DNA of 64,000 bases from NCBI GenBank assembly GCA_030145715.1, contig JAIXHQ010000013.1, positions 1-64,000 of the forward strand. The letters run 5' to 3'. This DNA is from Sphingopyxis sp. (lineage in GTDB: Bacteria > Pseudomonadota > Alphaproteobacteria > Sphingomonadales > Sphingomonadaceae). Below, one piece after another: positions 11,950-21,425 of the stretch (within the stretch, counting starts at the first letter, position 1; the number at the start of each line of letters is the position of its first letter). The translations under genes were made by a program, and so were the position numbers. Under the pieces are notes generated by a model. It worked only from the letters and a program-made list of their open reading frames with translations. It had not been told where the DNA came from and ran no database searches.

Positions 11950-12669
11950 ATGGCAGTAGTCAACGATCATACCGTCAAGGCCTTTGACGAAGACCTGAAT
12001 CGCCTGCGCGGCCTTATCAGCGATATGGGTGGCCGCGCCGAACAGGCGCTGCTTCAGGCGATGACCGCGCTCAACATGGGCGATCTCGACCTGGCGGCAC
12101 AGGTCGTGCGCGACGACAAGAAAATCGACGCGCTGGAAAGCGAAGTCGAACAGCTCGCGGTCCAGACCATTGCCCTGCGCGCGCCGATGGCCGACGACCT
12201 GCGCGAGATGATCGCGGCGCTGAAGATCGTGTCGGTTGTCGAACGCATCGGCGATTATGGCAAGAATATCGCCAAGCGTGTCGCGTTGATGGACCAGACG
12301 CGGTCGATCGAGGCGATCCCGCTGCTGATGTCGATGTCGGCGATCGTCGCCGAACTGATCCATGACGCGCTCGACAGCTTTGCCGCGCGCGACGCCGAAC
12401 TGGCGATCCGCGTCACCGTCCGCGACAAGAATGTCGACGATTTCTATAACAGCATCTTTCGCACGCTCGTCACCTTCATGATGGAAAATCCGAAATATAT
12501 TTCGGAAAGCGCGCACCTGCTGTTCGTCGCCAAGAATCTGGAACGCATGGGCGACCATGCGACCAACATCGCCGAAATGGTCTATTATGTCGTGACCGGC
12601 GAACGGATGGAAGAACGCGAGCGCGGCGACAGCCCCGAAGACGGCGCCGCCGAGCAGGAGCAAGGTTGA
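11950..12669 (+). CDS. phoU: Phosphate signalling protein PhoU
   Basis: This 239-residue all-helical protein contains two PhoU repeats (about residues 20-105 and 122-210; NLERMGDHATNIAEMVYY marks the second). It couples the Pst transporter state to the PhoR/PhoB pathway and restrains phosphate uptake when phosphate is plentiful. It ends on a TGA that overlaps the phoB ATG. Confidence 0.95.
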   Translation: MAVVNDHTVKAFDEDLNRLRGLISDMGGRAEQALLQAMTALNMGDLDLAAQVVRDDKKIDALESEVEQLAVQTIALRAPMADDLREMIAALKIVSVVERIGDYGKNIAKRVALMDQTRSIEAIPLLMSMSAIVAELIHDALDSFAARDAELAIRVTVRDKNVDDFYNSIFRTLVTFMMENPKYISESAHLLFVAKNLERMGDHATNIAEMVYYVVTGERMEERERGDSPEDGAAEQEQG

Positions 12670-13367
12670 TGCCCCAGCCCGACCTGCTGTTGATCGAGGA
12701 TGACGAGGCGATCGCCGAACTCATCGTCTGGCATTTCGCCCGCGAAGGTTTTTCGGTCCGTCAGACGCCCGACGGCGAACAGGCGCTCGTCTTGGTCGAG
12801 GAACGGGTGCCCGACATCGTCCTGCTCGACTGGATGATCGAAAGCCTGCCCGGTATCGAAGTCTGTCGGCGCCTGCGCCGCAACCCCAAATCGGCGAACG
12901 TCCCGATCATCATGCTGACCGCGCGCGGCGAGGAAGAAGACCGCATTCGCGGACTGGAAACCGGCGCCGACGATTATGTGACCAAACCGTTCAGCCCGCG
13001 CGAACTGGTCGCGCGCGTTTCGGCCGTTCTGCGCCGCCTGCGCCCTGCCCTTGCGGGCGAAATGCTGACCTATGCCGACATCGAACTCGATTCGGTCGCG
13101 CACAAGGTGGTGCGGGCCGGTCAGATCGTCCCCATGGGCCCGACCGAATTTCGCCTGCTGCGCCATTTCATGGAACATCCGGGCCGCGTCTTTTCACGCG
13201 GGCAACTGCTCGACAGCGTCTGGGGTCAGGACAGCGACATCGAATTGCGCACGGTCGACGTTCATATCCGGCGGCTGCGCAAGGCGATCAACCTGCCGGG
13301 CACCAGCGACATCATCCGCACCGTGCGATCGGCCGGATATGCGCTGGACGCGGGGAAGACCGTTTAA
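12669..13367 (+). CDS. phoB: Phosphate regulon response regulator PhoB
   Basis: This 232-residue OmpR-type regulator has a receiver domain (acidic residues 10-12, phospho-acceptor Asp54 in LLDWM, Lys107 in TKPFSP) and a C-terminal winged helix (about 130-230, RTVDVHIRRLRKAI). The ATG at 12669 follows a TTG that would add one residue. It activates Pho-box promoters, of which candidates lie upstream of pstS, the porin and btaA. No phoR histidine kinase gene is adjacent; it must be elsewhere on the chromosome. Confidence 0.93.
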   Translation: MPQPDLLLIEDDEAIAELIVWHFAREGFSVRQTPDGEQALVLVEERVPDIVLLDWMIESLPGIEVCRRLRRNPKSANVPIIMLTARGEEEDRIRGLETGADDYVTKPFSPRELVARVSAVLRRLRPALAGEMLTYADIELDSVAHKVVRAGQIVPMGPTEFRLLRHFMEHPGRVFSRGQLLDSVWGQDSDIELRTVDVHIRRLRKAINLPGTSDIIRTVRSAGYALDAGKTV

Positions 13368-13410
13368 CGCGGCCTGACCCCGGCGGAAGGCCACCGGGAG
13401 CCACCAGGCG

Positions 13411-14781
13411 TCAGAATGCGATCTGGGCCCGCGCGCCGACGCTGTCGACTCCATAGTCGCGGTTGCCGGCGGCGGGGATCACCGCGTCATGATATTGCAG
13501 CCTCGCATAATTGACCATGAAGCGCACATAATCGATCGGCGTCCAGATCAGCGACGCCATATAGCCGTCCTGCCGACCGCCAACGATCCCCGCGTCGTTC
13601 AGGTCCAGATAATCATAGCGCACATTGACCTGCACCGCGCCAAAGCCGCCATCCCCCACCGGATTCTTCACGCGGATTTCGCGGAATATCCCGTCCTTAT
13701 AGGCCCGCGTATCGTCGGTCAGGAACAGGCCCGCCTCGACCGACCCGCCGAAAAACTGTGGGTCGTCCGGACCGGCGCGATCGACCGACTGCCAGAATGC
13801 CTCTGCCACGCCGTGCAGCCGTCCGCGAATGAAGGCCGCTTCCGCGCCAAAACCCGTCTCGCTCTCGGCCGCTATATTGGGGGTCCCGATAAAGCGGATG
13901 TCGGTGGTATGCACCAACGGCCGCTGGCGATAACGCACCGGGAGCGCCGTATCGCCCAGCTTGCGCCAGTGTGCCGACCCGCCAACATGCAACTGCGTCT
14001 TTCCCGCCTTTGGCGCGAAAACCACGCGGCCGTCCATGCTGAAACCGTCGTTTCCGCCGTCGATCGTGGCGAAATTGTCGGTAAAGACCCCGCCCTGAAC
14101 CAACAGCGCACCCTTCGCATATTCGGCGGAAACCCCGGCGCGGCGGGTGAAATTAAAGGCGTCGGTAAAGGCGGCGCGCTCCATGAAGCTTGTGTCGTTG
14201 CTGCTCGACAATTCCTCAAGGCCCTGGAACGTGTTGTGCTGGCCCACGGTCAGCTTCACCGGCCCATCCTGATAGGTCATGACCGCATCGAGCAGGACGA
14301 CATTGGCACCCGCGAAATCGGCGTCCATCTTATACCCAAATCCGCCGGGGATCGTCCCGGCGATGCCCAGGCGGACACGGCGCAATTCGTTCGAAAATCC
14401 CAGCAACGGGTCGGCAATCGCGCTTGGCGCGGCGACATAGGCGGCGTCCACCTGCACCCGCCCGCGCAGCTTGAAACTCCAGCCGTCGGCGGTCCGGAAC
14501 TCGGGCGCGCCCCTCCATTTGATCTGCGTGGCGGAAGCGTCGGCCGGTGATGATGCCGCCACCGGCGCGGATTCGGGCGCGGGCGCGGGCGCTGTAGCGG
14601 CAACCACGGGCGGCGGCGCCTGATCGATCCGGGCTTCCAGCCTTTCCACCTTGGCCCGAAGCGCCGCAAGCTCGGCGCGCAGCGCAGCCGCTTCGTCGGC
14701 GCTCATCGCCTGCGCCTGGGCCGTCGATGGCAGGATCAACATCGACGTCGCCAAAAGGGCGGCGACCAGGGCGTGGCGCAT
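13411..14781 (-). CDS. oprP: Phosphate-selective porin (OprO/OprP family)
   Basis: This 456-residue protein has a Sec signal peptide (cleavage after AQA, near residue 24), a short coiled coil (about 26-55, EAAALRAELAALRAKVERLEARI), a Pro/Ala linker and a beta-barrel ending in the outer-membrane-type Phe (RAQIAF). It should form a phosphate or polyphosphate channel in the outer membrane. It converges on phoB and has its own Pho-box-like repeats upstream, which supports the phosphate role over a generic porin. Confidence 0.85.
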   Translation of the reverse strand: MRHALVAALLATSMLILPSTAQAQAMSADEAAALRAELAALRAKVERLEARIDQAPPPVVAATAPAPAPESAPVAASSPADASATQIKWRGAPEFRTADGWSFKLRGRVQVDAAYVAAPSAIADPLLGFSNELRRVRLGIAGTIPGGFGYKMDADFAGANVVLLDAVMTYQDGPVKLTVGQHNTFQGLEELSSSNDTSFMERAAFTDAFNFTRRAGVSAEYAKGALLVQGGVFTDNFATIDGGNDGFSMDGRVVFAPKAGKTQLHVGGSAHWRKLGDTALPVRYRQRPLVHTTDIRFIGTPNIAAESETGFGAEAAFIRGRLHGVAEAFWQSVDRAGPDDPQFFGGSVEAGLFLTDDTRAYKDGIFREIRVKNPVGDGGFGAVQVNVRYDYLDLNDAGIVGGRQDGYMASLIWTPIDYVRFMVNYARLQYHDAVIPAAGNRDYGVDSVGARAQIAF

Positions 14782-14836
14782 GAACGAAGCTCCATTGCGA
14801 AAGGGTGACTGTCGGATGGCTCAATATTGCTGTTAT

Positions 14837-14865
14837 ATGACAATCGACCGTCACGGAAATGACAA
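14837..14865 (-). promoter_or_regulatory. Pho-box-like tandem repeat upstream of the porin
   Basis: Read on the minus strand: TTGTCAT, four bases, GTGACGG, four bases, TTGTCAT. The two perfect halves are 22 bases apart (two 11-base turns) with a degenerate half between them. They lie 55-85 bases upstream of the porin ATG. Confidence 0.6.
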
Positions 14866-14981
14866 TTTGCCAAGGCTCGTCATTTTTCGGCGTCTGCTCA
14901 TATCCCTTGCCTGACGACAACGAACGACTAAGGACGGTCGCGTTTTCATTGACAACTGTTCAGCCTTTTCGGGAGATCATC

Positions 14982-15884
14982 ATGACGATCAAGTTTGACG
15001 GCCGCGTTGCAATTGTAACCGGGGCAGGCGGCGGACTGGGCCGTGCCTATGCGCTCGAACTGGCGCGGCGCGGCGCAAAGGTCGTCGTCAACGATCTGGG
15101 CGGATCGCGCGATGGCACCGGCCATTCGGACGCGGCGCTTCAGGTCGTCGAGGAAATCCGCGCGGCCGGCGGCACCGCCATGTCGAACGGCGGCAGCGTC
15201 ACCGAATATGAGCAGATGGTCGAAATGGTCGCCAAGGCCAAGGAAGAATGGGGCGGCGTCCACGTCCTCATCAACAATGCCGGCATCCTGCGCGACAAGA
15301 GCTTTGCCAAGATGGAGCCCGCCGATTTCGACCTGGTGCTGAAAGTGCATGTGTCGGGCAGCGCCAATGTCACCAAGGCGTGCTGGGACCTGATGCGCGA
15401 ACAGGCCTATGGCCGCATCCTGATGACCGCATCGTCGACCGGCCTTTACGGCAATTTCGGCCAGGCCAATTATGGCGCGGCCAAGCTGGGCCTCGCGGGC
15501 CTGACCAAGACGCTGCACCTCGAAGGCGCGAAATATAATATCCGCTGCAACACGATCGCGCCGGTCGCGGGCACGCGCATGACCGAAGACATCTTCCCCG
15601 CCGAACTGTTCGAAAAATTCACGCCGGAAAATGTCGTTCCCGCCGCCCTCTATCTGGTCAGCGAAGACGCGCCGACCAACATGATCGTCGGCGCGGGCGC
15701 GGGCGCCTTTCACGCCGCCTATGTCACCATGACGGCCGGGGTCGCGCTGCCCGAGGGCGAACGCACCCCCGAAGGCGTCGCGGCGGCCTGGGACAGGATT
15801 ATCGACCGCAACGGCGAAACCGTGCCGCAGTCGGGCAGCGAACAGTCGATGAACGTGATGAAGGCGTTGATGGCGCTCGGCTGA
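14982..15884 (+). CDS. SDR oxidoreductase, hydroxyacyl-CoA dehydrogenase-like
   Basis: This 300-residue short-chain dehydrogenase has the Rossmann motif TGAGGGLG (near residue 14), NNAG, and the catalytic Ser and Tyr-x-x-x-Lys (YGAAKLG). The C-terminal extension beyond 250 residues and the start KFDGRVAIVTGAGGGLGRAYALELARRGAKVVVNDLGG resemble the dehydrogenase part of multifunctional enzyme type 2 (fatty-acid beta-oxidation). No hydratase domain is fused or adjacent. The ATG at 14982 has GGGAG upstream; the frame is open to 14859 but that part is promoter. Substrate is not certain. Confidence 0.85.
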   Translation: MTIKFDGRVAIVTGAGGGLGRAYALELARRGAKVVVNDLGGSRDGTGHSDAALQVVEEIRAAGGTAMSNGGSVTEYEQMVEMVAKAKEEWGGVHVLINNAGILRDKSFAKMEPADFDLVLKVHVSGSANVTKACWDLMREQAYGRILMTASSTGLYGNFGQANYGAAKLGLAGLTKTLHLEGAKYNIRCNTIAPVAGTRMTEDIFPAELFEKFTPENVVPAALYLVSEDAPTNMIVGAGAGAFHAAYVTMTAGVALPEGERTPEGVAAAWDRIIDRNGETVPQSGSEQSMNVMKALMALG

Positions 15885-15892
15885 GACCCCAC

Positions 15893-15921
15893 CCCTCCCC
15901 ATCGCCCGGCGGTGGGGAGGG
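15893..15921 (+). terminator. GC-rich hairpin after the SDR gene
   Basis: CCCTCCCCA and TGGGGAGGG form a perfect 9-bp stem with an 11-base loop, starting 9 bases after the SDR stop. There is no strong T-run, so the terminator role is only likely. Confidence 0.4.
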
Positions 15922-15999
15922 TTATCACTGTATTGACACAGTAACACGCATCGCCTAATCCAGTGGCGGGCAAGGGCCAGTCTTTCAAGGACGAACCCG

Positions 16000-17073
16000 A
16001 TGTATAGTGAAAGCGACCTGCAAGCGGCGGTCGATGCAAAAATTTTGACGCCGGAGGCCGCGCTGGCTTTCCGATCGCATATTGCATCGGTTCGCGCCGC
16101 ACCCGGCGCGGACGAAGAATCCTTCCGTCTCGTCACCGGTTTCAACGATATTTTCGTCAGCATTGCGGCGGTGATCCTGCTGCTCGCGGTCGGCTGGATC
16201 GGCGCCTCGATCCATCCCGCGCTCGGCGGCGCCTTCGTCGCTGGTTCGGCGTGGTTCCTTGCCGAATATTTCACCCGCAAACGCCGCATGGCGCTGCCCA
16301 GCATCGTGCTGGTGCTTGCCTTTTCGGGCGGCGTCTTCGCGGCGATGGTCGGGCTGCTCGTCAAACATGGCGACTCGCTCTTCGGCGGCCCGCTGGACGA
16401 TACCGTCGGCGCGGCGCTGTTTGGGACGATGGCGCTGGCCACCGCCGGGGCGACATGGTTGCACTGGAAGCGGTTCATGGTGCCGATCACCGTCGCCGCC
16501 GGAACCGCCGCGCTCGCCGCGACCGCGGTGGCGCTGATCCTCGCCGTCACGGGCATGTCGGGGTCCGACGGCAATTTGCCGATGGCGCTGGTCCTGATCG
16601 CCGGGGTCGGCATTTTCGCGCTCGCCATGTGGTGGGACCGCAGCGATCGGGCGCGTCAGACGCGCCGCAGCGATGTCGCCTTCTGGCTTCACCTGCTCGC
16701 CGCGCCGATGATCGCGCATCCGATCTTTCACCTGCTCGGCGTCACGCGGGGCGACGACATCGGCAGCGCCGCGGCGGTGATGGTGCTCGGCATTTACGTG
16801 CTGTTCGGCCTGGTGGCGCTGGCGGTCGACCGCCGCGCGCTGCTCGTCTCGGCGCTCGCCTATGTGTTGTTCGCGATGACGCAGTTGTTCCGCGAATTTG
16901 GCGCGGTCGAACTGAACGTCGCGCTGACGGCCTTTGTCATCGGTTCGGCGCTGCTCCTGCTCTCTGCCTTTTGGCAGAATGCGCGGGCGGTGGTCGTCGG
17001 CTTTCTGCCCGCCAATCTGGCGGATCAATTGCCCGCGACGGTTCGCCCGGTCAGTCCGATACCAGCTTCATAA
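16000..17073 (+). CDS. Polytopic membrane protein of unknown function
   Basis: This 357-residue protein starts with a short soluble segment (YSESDLQAAVDAKILTPEAALAFRSHI) resembling the N-terminus of DUF2157-type proteins, followed by about nine or ten hydrophobic segments from residue 50 to 335. No catalytic motif is visible. It is a single gene; its last 23 bases overlap the convergent DUF2794 gene. I do not recognise a function. Confidence 0.75.
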   Translation: MYSESDLQAAVDAKILTPEAALAFRSHIASVRAAPGADEESFRLVTGFNDIFVSIAAVILLLAVGWIGASIHPALGGAFVAGSAWFLAEYFTRKRRMALPSIVLVLAFSGGVFAAMVGLLVKHGDSLFGGPLDDTVGAALFGTMALATAGATWLHWKRFMVPITVAAGTAALAATAVALILAVTGMSGSDGNLPMALVLIAGVGIFALAMWWDRSDRARQTRRSDVAFWLHLLAAPMIAHPIFHLLGVTRGDDIGSAAAVMVLGIYVLFGLVALAVDRRALLVSALAYVLFAMTQLFREFGAVELNVALTAFVIGSALLLLSAFWQNARAVVVGFLPANLADQLPATVRPVSPIPAS

Positions 17074-17398
17074 GCTTGCGTTCGACGGGGGCGAGCACAT
17101 TGGCAAGCTCGTCCCCGCGCTTCAAAATCGCCCCGGCTTCGGAGACAAGGGCCCACATGCCCTGCCGACTCCGCAAGGCGGGGCGTTTTTCGATGCGATA
17201 TTCGGGACGCTCCGCAGCGCGACGAAAGGCAGAGAAAATGGCGGCGTCGCGGTGGAAATCCATCGCATAGTCCCGCCAATGGCCCGCCGCGACCATGCGG
17301 CCGTACAGGTCCAATATCCGCATCAATTCGGGGCGATCGAAACCGGTCTGCTGCGGCGCTGCCCGATTGGAAAGCGGCAGGGGCGTCACCGTTCCCAT
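17051..17398 (-). CDS. DUF2794 family protein
   Basis: This 115-residue soluble protein has the DUF2794 core: FRRAAERPEYRIEKRP, RQGMWALV and AGAILKRGDELANVLAPVERKL. The family is confined mostly to alphaproteobacteria and has no known function. Its start overlaps the cysE stop (TGATG), so it is probably translated with cysE. Confidence 0.85.
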   Translation of the reverse strand: MGTVTPLPLSNRAAPQQTGFDRPELMRILDLYGRMVAAGHWRDYAMDFHRDAAIFSAFRRAAERPEYRIEKRPALRSRQGMWALVSEAGAILKRGDELANVLAPVERKLMKLVSD

Positions 17399-18111
17399 CA
17401 GGCGCCGGTCCGGCTCCTTTTGCGCCGTGGCGCTTCGTCGGCGGTCAGGTCCCGTTCCTCAAGCAGCGATTTGAGCTGTCGCTGCAACTGATCGAGCTGG
17501 CATTGCAAAATCTCGATCTTTTGCGTCGCGGGGTCGAACATCTCGCTGCACGGTGTGCCATAGGGGACGAACTCGCGCGCATATTCGCTGGCGTCGAGCA
17601 GGGTGGAGCGCGCCGGAATACCGACCATCACCGCACCCTCCGGCACATCCTTCGTCACCACCGCGTTCGCCCCGACGCGCGCGCGCGCATTGACGGTGAC
17701 GGGGCCAAGGATCTGCGCGCCCGAACCGACGATGACGTCGCTGGCCAGCGTCGGGTGCCGTTTGCCGCCGATGCCGTTCGCGGGGTCGGTGCCGCCCAGC
17801 GTCACCCCCTGATAGATTGAAACATTGTCGCCGATTTCCGCCGTCTCGCCGATCACGACGCCAAAGCCATGATCGATGAACAGGTGACGGCCGATCGTCG
17901 CGCCCGGATGAATGTCGATCGCGGTCAGAAAGCGCGACAGATGGTTGACGAAGCGCGCCAGGAAATACAGCCGCGCCTCGAACAGCCAGTGCGCGATGCG
18001 GTGCATCCCGACGGCCAGAAGCCCCGGATAGAGCAGAATTTCCCAACGCGACCGTGGCGCAGGGTCGCGCGCCTTGATCGAATCGAGATAGGCGACCAGC
18101 CCGTTGAACAT
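17398..18111 (-). CDS. cysE: Serine O-acetyltransferase
   Basis: This 237-residue enzyme of the short EpsC/CysE type acetylates L-serine for cysteine synthesis. An N-terminal helical part is followed by left-handed beta-helix hexapeptides (IHPGATIGRHLFIDHG near 77, VVIGETAEIGDNVSIYQGVTLGG near 94, GANAVVTKDVPEGAVMVGIPAR near 148). A charged C-terminal tail with a short coiled coil (residues 197-222) follows. It is translationally coupled to the DUF2794 gene downstream. Confidence 0.93.
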   Translation of the reverse strand: MFNGLVAYLDSIKARDPAPRSRWEILLYPGLLAVGMHRIAHWLFEARLYFLARFVNHLSRFLTAIDIHPGATIGRHLFIDHGFGVVIGETAEIGDNVSIYQGVTLGGTDPANGIGGKRHPTLASDVIVGSGAQILGPVTVNARARVGANAVVTKDVPEGAVMVGIPARSTLLDASEYAREFVPYGTPCSEMFDPATQKIEILQCQLDQLQRQLKSLLEERDLTADEAPRRKRSRTGA

Positions 18112-18194
18112 CGCATTGTCCCCTGCGACCCCATTATTGTCCGCAAGATAGTTGGTTCAGGGCCTTTTTTCCAGCCCCGTGCCGCTTTTAATCG

Positions 18195-18794
18195 TCAGCG
18201 GCCCAACAGGCCGATGCGCAGCAGCAGCAACCCCTCGCGGCGCGGATCGCGATCGCCGTCCTTTTCCGCGATTGCCGCCGCCCATCGGTCGAGCATCAAC
18301 AGCGGCTTGGCGCCGCCGAAGGTCCCGCGCGTCGGCGCCCCCGATTTCGCCGCGGTGTCGAGCAACCGGCGCGCCTCGCGCTCCCCCGCTTCGACCCCCG
18401 CGCCCCACAACAGGCCCCAGCGCGCGCCGCCATGATCGACGCCCCCCGACAGTGCGAAAAGCCGCGAACCAAAGCCGATCGACGCGGCTTCACGGTCATC
18501 ATCGGTGTCGGCGAGCAGCATCGCCTCGGCGGCATCGACCAGCCCGTCCAGGCCCGCTTGCCCCGCCCAGCTTGTCTGCAATGCGGCCAGCAGCGGCTCA
18601 CCCCTGGGCAGCGCGTCGGGGTCGGTCGCGATCAGCGCCACCATGTCGCGCCACCACGCCAGCTTGATCTGCCCGATCAGCGGCTCGCGCGCATCGATCA
18701 GCAATTTGGTCAGCCGCGCCGCCAGCGCCCACAGCGCCGCCATCGCCGCGCGCCGCGCGTGCGGCACAAAGACCAGCACGCGCGGATCGCGCAT
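18195..18794 (-). CDS. Squalene/phytoene synthase-like protein
   Basis: This 199-residue protein resembles the N-terminal part of squalene/phytoene synthase-like proteins: FVPHARRAAMAALWALAARLTKLL, then EPLIGQIKLAWWRD. It is shorter than true synthases (about 280-350 residues), and no complete pair of DxxxD substrate-binding motifs is seen. It therefore looks closer to the non-catalytic NDUFAF6-like relatives than to a carotenoid enzyme. The coding frame stays open upstream into the end of pdhB without a good start, so the N-terminus may be slightly longer. It follows pdhB by 43 bases on the same strand. Confidence 0.6.
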   Translation of the reverse strand: MRDPRVLVFVPHARRAAMAALWALAARLTKLLIDAREPLIGQIKLAWWRDMVALIATDPDALPRGEPLLAALQTSWAGQAGLDGLVDAAEAMLLADTDDDREAASIGFGSRLFALSGGVDHGGARWGLLWGAGVEAGEREARRLLDTAAKSGAPTRGTFGGAKPLLMLDRWAAAIAEKDGDRDPRREGLLLLRIGLLGR

Positions 18795-18837
18795 ATCGGG
18801 ATAGAAAGCGGCCTCTGGATCGGCGGCCTTTGGATCG

Positions 18838-20226
18838 TCAGGCGCGATTGCGGACCGCCTTTACGGCGGCAACCACGCGCGGCGTGTCGATCAGCGCCAG
18901 CTTTTCCAGATTATGGGCATAGGGCAGCGGCACGTCCTCGTTGCACACGCGCATCACCGGCGCGTCGAGATCGTCGAAACCATGTTCCATCGCAACCATC
19001 GCGAGTTCGCTGGCGATCGAACAGGTCGGCCAGCCTTCCTCGACGATGACCAGGTGGTTGGTTTTCTTGAGGCTGGCGAGGACGGTAACAGTATCGAGCG
19101 GGCGCAGCGTGCGCAAATCGATCACCTCTGCGTCGATCCCTTCGCCCGCCAGTTGATCGGCGGCTTCAAGCGCGAGCCCGACCCCGATCGAATAGCTGAC
19201 GATGGTGACGTCGCGGCCCTCCCGCATGATCCGCGCCTTGCCGATCGGCAGGACGAAATCCTCGACCTCCGGAACGTCGAAGCTGCGGCCATAAAGCAGT
19301 TCGTTTTCCAGAAAGACGACGGGGTCTTCGGTGCGGATCGCGGCCTTCAGCAACCCCTTGGCATCGGCGGCGTCATAGGGCGCGATGACGATCAGGCCGG
19401 GGACGCTGGCATACCAGGGTGCGTAATTCTGGCTATGCTGCGCCCCCACGCGCGCCGCGGCGCCGTTCGGGCCACGGAACACGATCGGACAGCGCATCTG
19501 GCCGCCCGACATATAATTGGTCTTGGCCGCCGAGTTGATGATGTGGTCGATCGCCTGCATCGCGAAGTTGAACGTCATGAACTCGATGATCGGCCGCAAA
19601 CCGCCCATCGCCGCGCCGGTGCCCAGCCCGGCAAAGCCATATTCGGTGATCGGCGTATCGACGACGCGCTGCGCCCCGAATTCGTCGAGCAGGCCCTGCG
19701 TGACCTTATAGGCGCCCTGATATTCGGCGACCTCTTCGCCCATCACAAAGACGCGGTCGTCCTTGCGCATTTCCTCGGCCATCGCGTCGCGCAGGGCTTC
19801 GCGGACGGTGATCTTGGTCATCGCCGTGCCTTCGGGAATCGCGGGGTCGGATGCGCGCTCGGTCGCCGCGGGCTTTTCCGCCGCCGGAGCCGGAGCGGGA
19901 GACGCAGCGGGAGCGGGTGCCGGAGCTTCGGCCTTCGGCTCGGGTGCGGCGGCTTGCGCCGGGGTCGGCGCTTCGTCGCTGTCGCCCTCAGCCTTGATCG
20001 TCGCGATGACGGTGCCGACCTTCACATTGTCGGTGCCTTCGGCGATCAGTATCTGGCCGATGGTCCCTTCATCGACGGCTTCGAACTCCATCGTCGCCTT
20101 GTCGGTCTCGATCTCGGCCAGAATGTCGCCAGACTTCACCGTGTCGCCTTCCTTGACGAGCCATTTGGCGAGCGTGCCTTCTTCCATCGTCGGCGACAGG
20201 GCCGGCATTTTCAATTCGATGGCCAT
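18838..20226 (-). CDS. pdhB: Pyruvate dehydrogenase E1 beta with lipoyl domain
   Basis: This 462-residue protein has an N-terminal biotinyl/lipoyl domain (residues 1-78, lipoyl-lysine Lys43 in ETDKATME), an Ala/Pro linker (about 85-130), and the transketolase-type E1-beta body ([14 protein letters not shown] near 140). A lipoyl domain on E1 beta is an alphaproteobacterial feature. The start [10 protein letters not shown] at 20226 is chosen over upstream codons because it begins the lipoyl domain. It follows pdhA directly. With PdhA it decarboxylates pyruvate and reductively acetylates lipoyl groups. Confidence 0.93.
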   Translation of the reverse strand: MAIELKMPALSPTMEEGTLAKWLVKEGDTVKSGDILAEIETDKATMEFEAVDEGTIGQILIAEGTDNVKVGTVIATIKAEGDSDEAPTPAQAAAPEPKAEAPAPAPAASPAPAPAAEKPAATERASDPAIPEGTAMTKITVREALRDAMAEEMRKDDRVFVMGEEVAEYQGAYKVTQGLLDEFGAQRVVDTPITEYGFAGLGTGAAMGGLRPIIEFMTFNFAMQAIDHIINSAAKTNYMSGGQMRCPIVFRGPNGAAARVGAQHSQNYAPWYASVPGLIVIAPYDAADAKGLLKAAIRTEDPVVFLENELLYGRSFDVPEVEDFVLPIGKARIMREGRDVTIVSYSIGVGLALEAADQLAGEGIDAEVIDLRTLRPLDTVTVLASLKKTNHLVIVEEGWPTCSIASELAMVAMEHGFDDLDAPVMRVCNEDVPLPYAHNLEKLALIDTPRVVAAVKAVRNRA

Positions 20227-20227
20227 C

Positions 20228-21316
20228 TCAATATTGCTCCACCAGCACGTCGGTATAAAGTTCGTGAAGTTCGGGTTCGGGCGCGCTTTCCGCAAAATCG
20301 GCGGAATCGGCCACGATCGCGCGGATTTCCTTGTCGATGTCCTTCAACTTGTCTTCGGTGATCCCGGCATCGATCATCAGCTTTTTCAGATGCTCGATCG
20401 CGTCGCTCTTGTCGCGGACGGCCTGGACTTCCTCGCGGCTGCGATATTTGGCCGGGTCGGACATTGAGTGGCCGCGATAGCGATAGGTCTTGAGTTCCAT
20501 CAGCACCGGCCCCTTGCCCGCGCGCACCCATTCCAGCGCCGCTTCGGCCGCGCCGCGCACCGCCAGCACGTCCATGCCGTCGACCTGCATACCGGGGATG
20601 CGGAAACTTTCGCCGCGCCGGTAAAGCTGATCCTCGGCCGACGAACGGTTCACAGAGGTGCCCATCGCATATTGGTTATTCTCGATCACGAAAATGATCG
20701 GCAGCTTCCACAGCTCGGCCATGTTGAAGCTTTCGTACACCTGGCCCTGGTTCGACGCGCCGTCGCCGAAATAGGCCATGGCAACCCCGCCGTCGCCGCG
20801 ATATTTATGCGCGAAGGCCAGGCCGGTGCCCAGCGACACCTGCGCCCCGACGATGCCGTGACCGCCATAAAATTTATGCTCAACGCTGAACATGTGCATC
20901 GAACCGCCCTTGCCGCGCGAAATGCCCGCGGCGCGGCCGGTCAGTTCGGCCATGATGACCTTTGGATCGATGCCGTAAGCGAGCATGTGGCCATGGTCGC
21001 GATAACCGGTGATGACGCTGTCCTTGTCGCCGTCGAGCGCCGATTGCAGGCCCACCGCGACGGCTTCCTGCCCGATATAAAGATGACAGAAACCGCCGAT
21101 GAGCCCCAGTCCGTAAAGCTGGCCCGCCTTTTCCTCGAACCGGCGGATCAGCAGCATCTCGCGATAGAATTTCTCCAACTCTTCGGAAGAAGCGTCATAG
21201 GACGCCGGATCGCGCGGGGATTCCCGATTGGTCGCGGGGGCGGGCGTGGAGGCAGTCTGTTTGGGCGCGGCAGCTTTGCGCGCGGGAGCTTTGGCCAAGG
21301 GAGGTTTCCTTTGCAT
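20228..21316 (-). CDS. pdhA: Pyruvate dehydrogenase E1 alpha
   Basis: This 362-residue protein has the thiamine-diphosphate motif [31 protein letters not shown] split here as GDG...ENN (about residues 202-232), and the phosphorylation-loop-like [19 protein letters not shown]. The first ~35 residues are low-complexity Lys/Ala/Pro-rich. It is the first gene of a pdhA-pdhB pair on the minus strand. Confidence 0.94.
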   Translation of the reverse strand: MQRKPPLAKAPARKAAAPKQTASTPAPATNRESPRDPASYDASSEELEKFYREMLLIRRFEEKAGQLYGLGLIGGFCHLYIGQEAVAVGLQSALDGDKDSVITGYRDHGHMLAYGIDPKVIMAELTGRAAGISRGKGGSMHMFSVEHKFYGGHGIVGAQVSLGTGLAFAHKYRGDGGVAMAYFGDGASNQGQVYESFNMAELWKLPIIFVIENNQYAMGTSVNRSSAEDQLYRRGESFRIPGMQVDGMDVLAVRGAAEAALEWVRAGKGPVLMELKTYRYRGHSMSDPAKYRSREEVQAVRDKSDAIEHLKKLMIDAGITEDKLKDIDKEIRAIVADSADFAESAPEPELHELYTDVLVEQY

Positions 21317-21425
21317 TTAGCCGTTACGGCACGGCTCCCTATAGGAGAGCCGATGCGGATTTGGCAACGCCTCCATCGGCGCCCGCCTTGCAATTACGAA
21401 TGCAGCATGGTCGCAGCAAAGCCGC

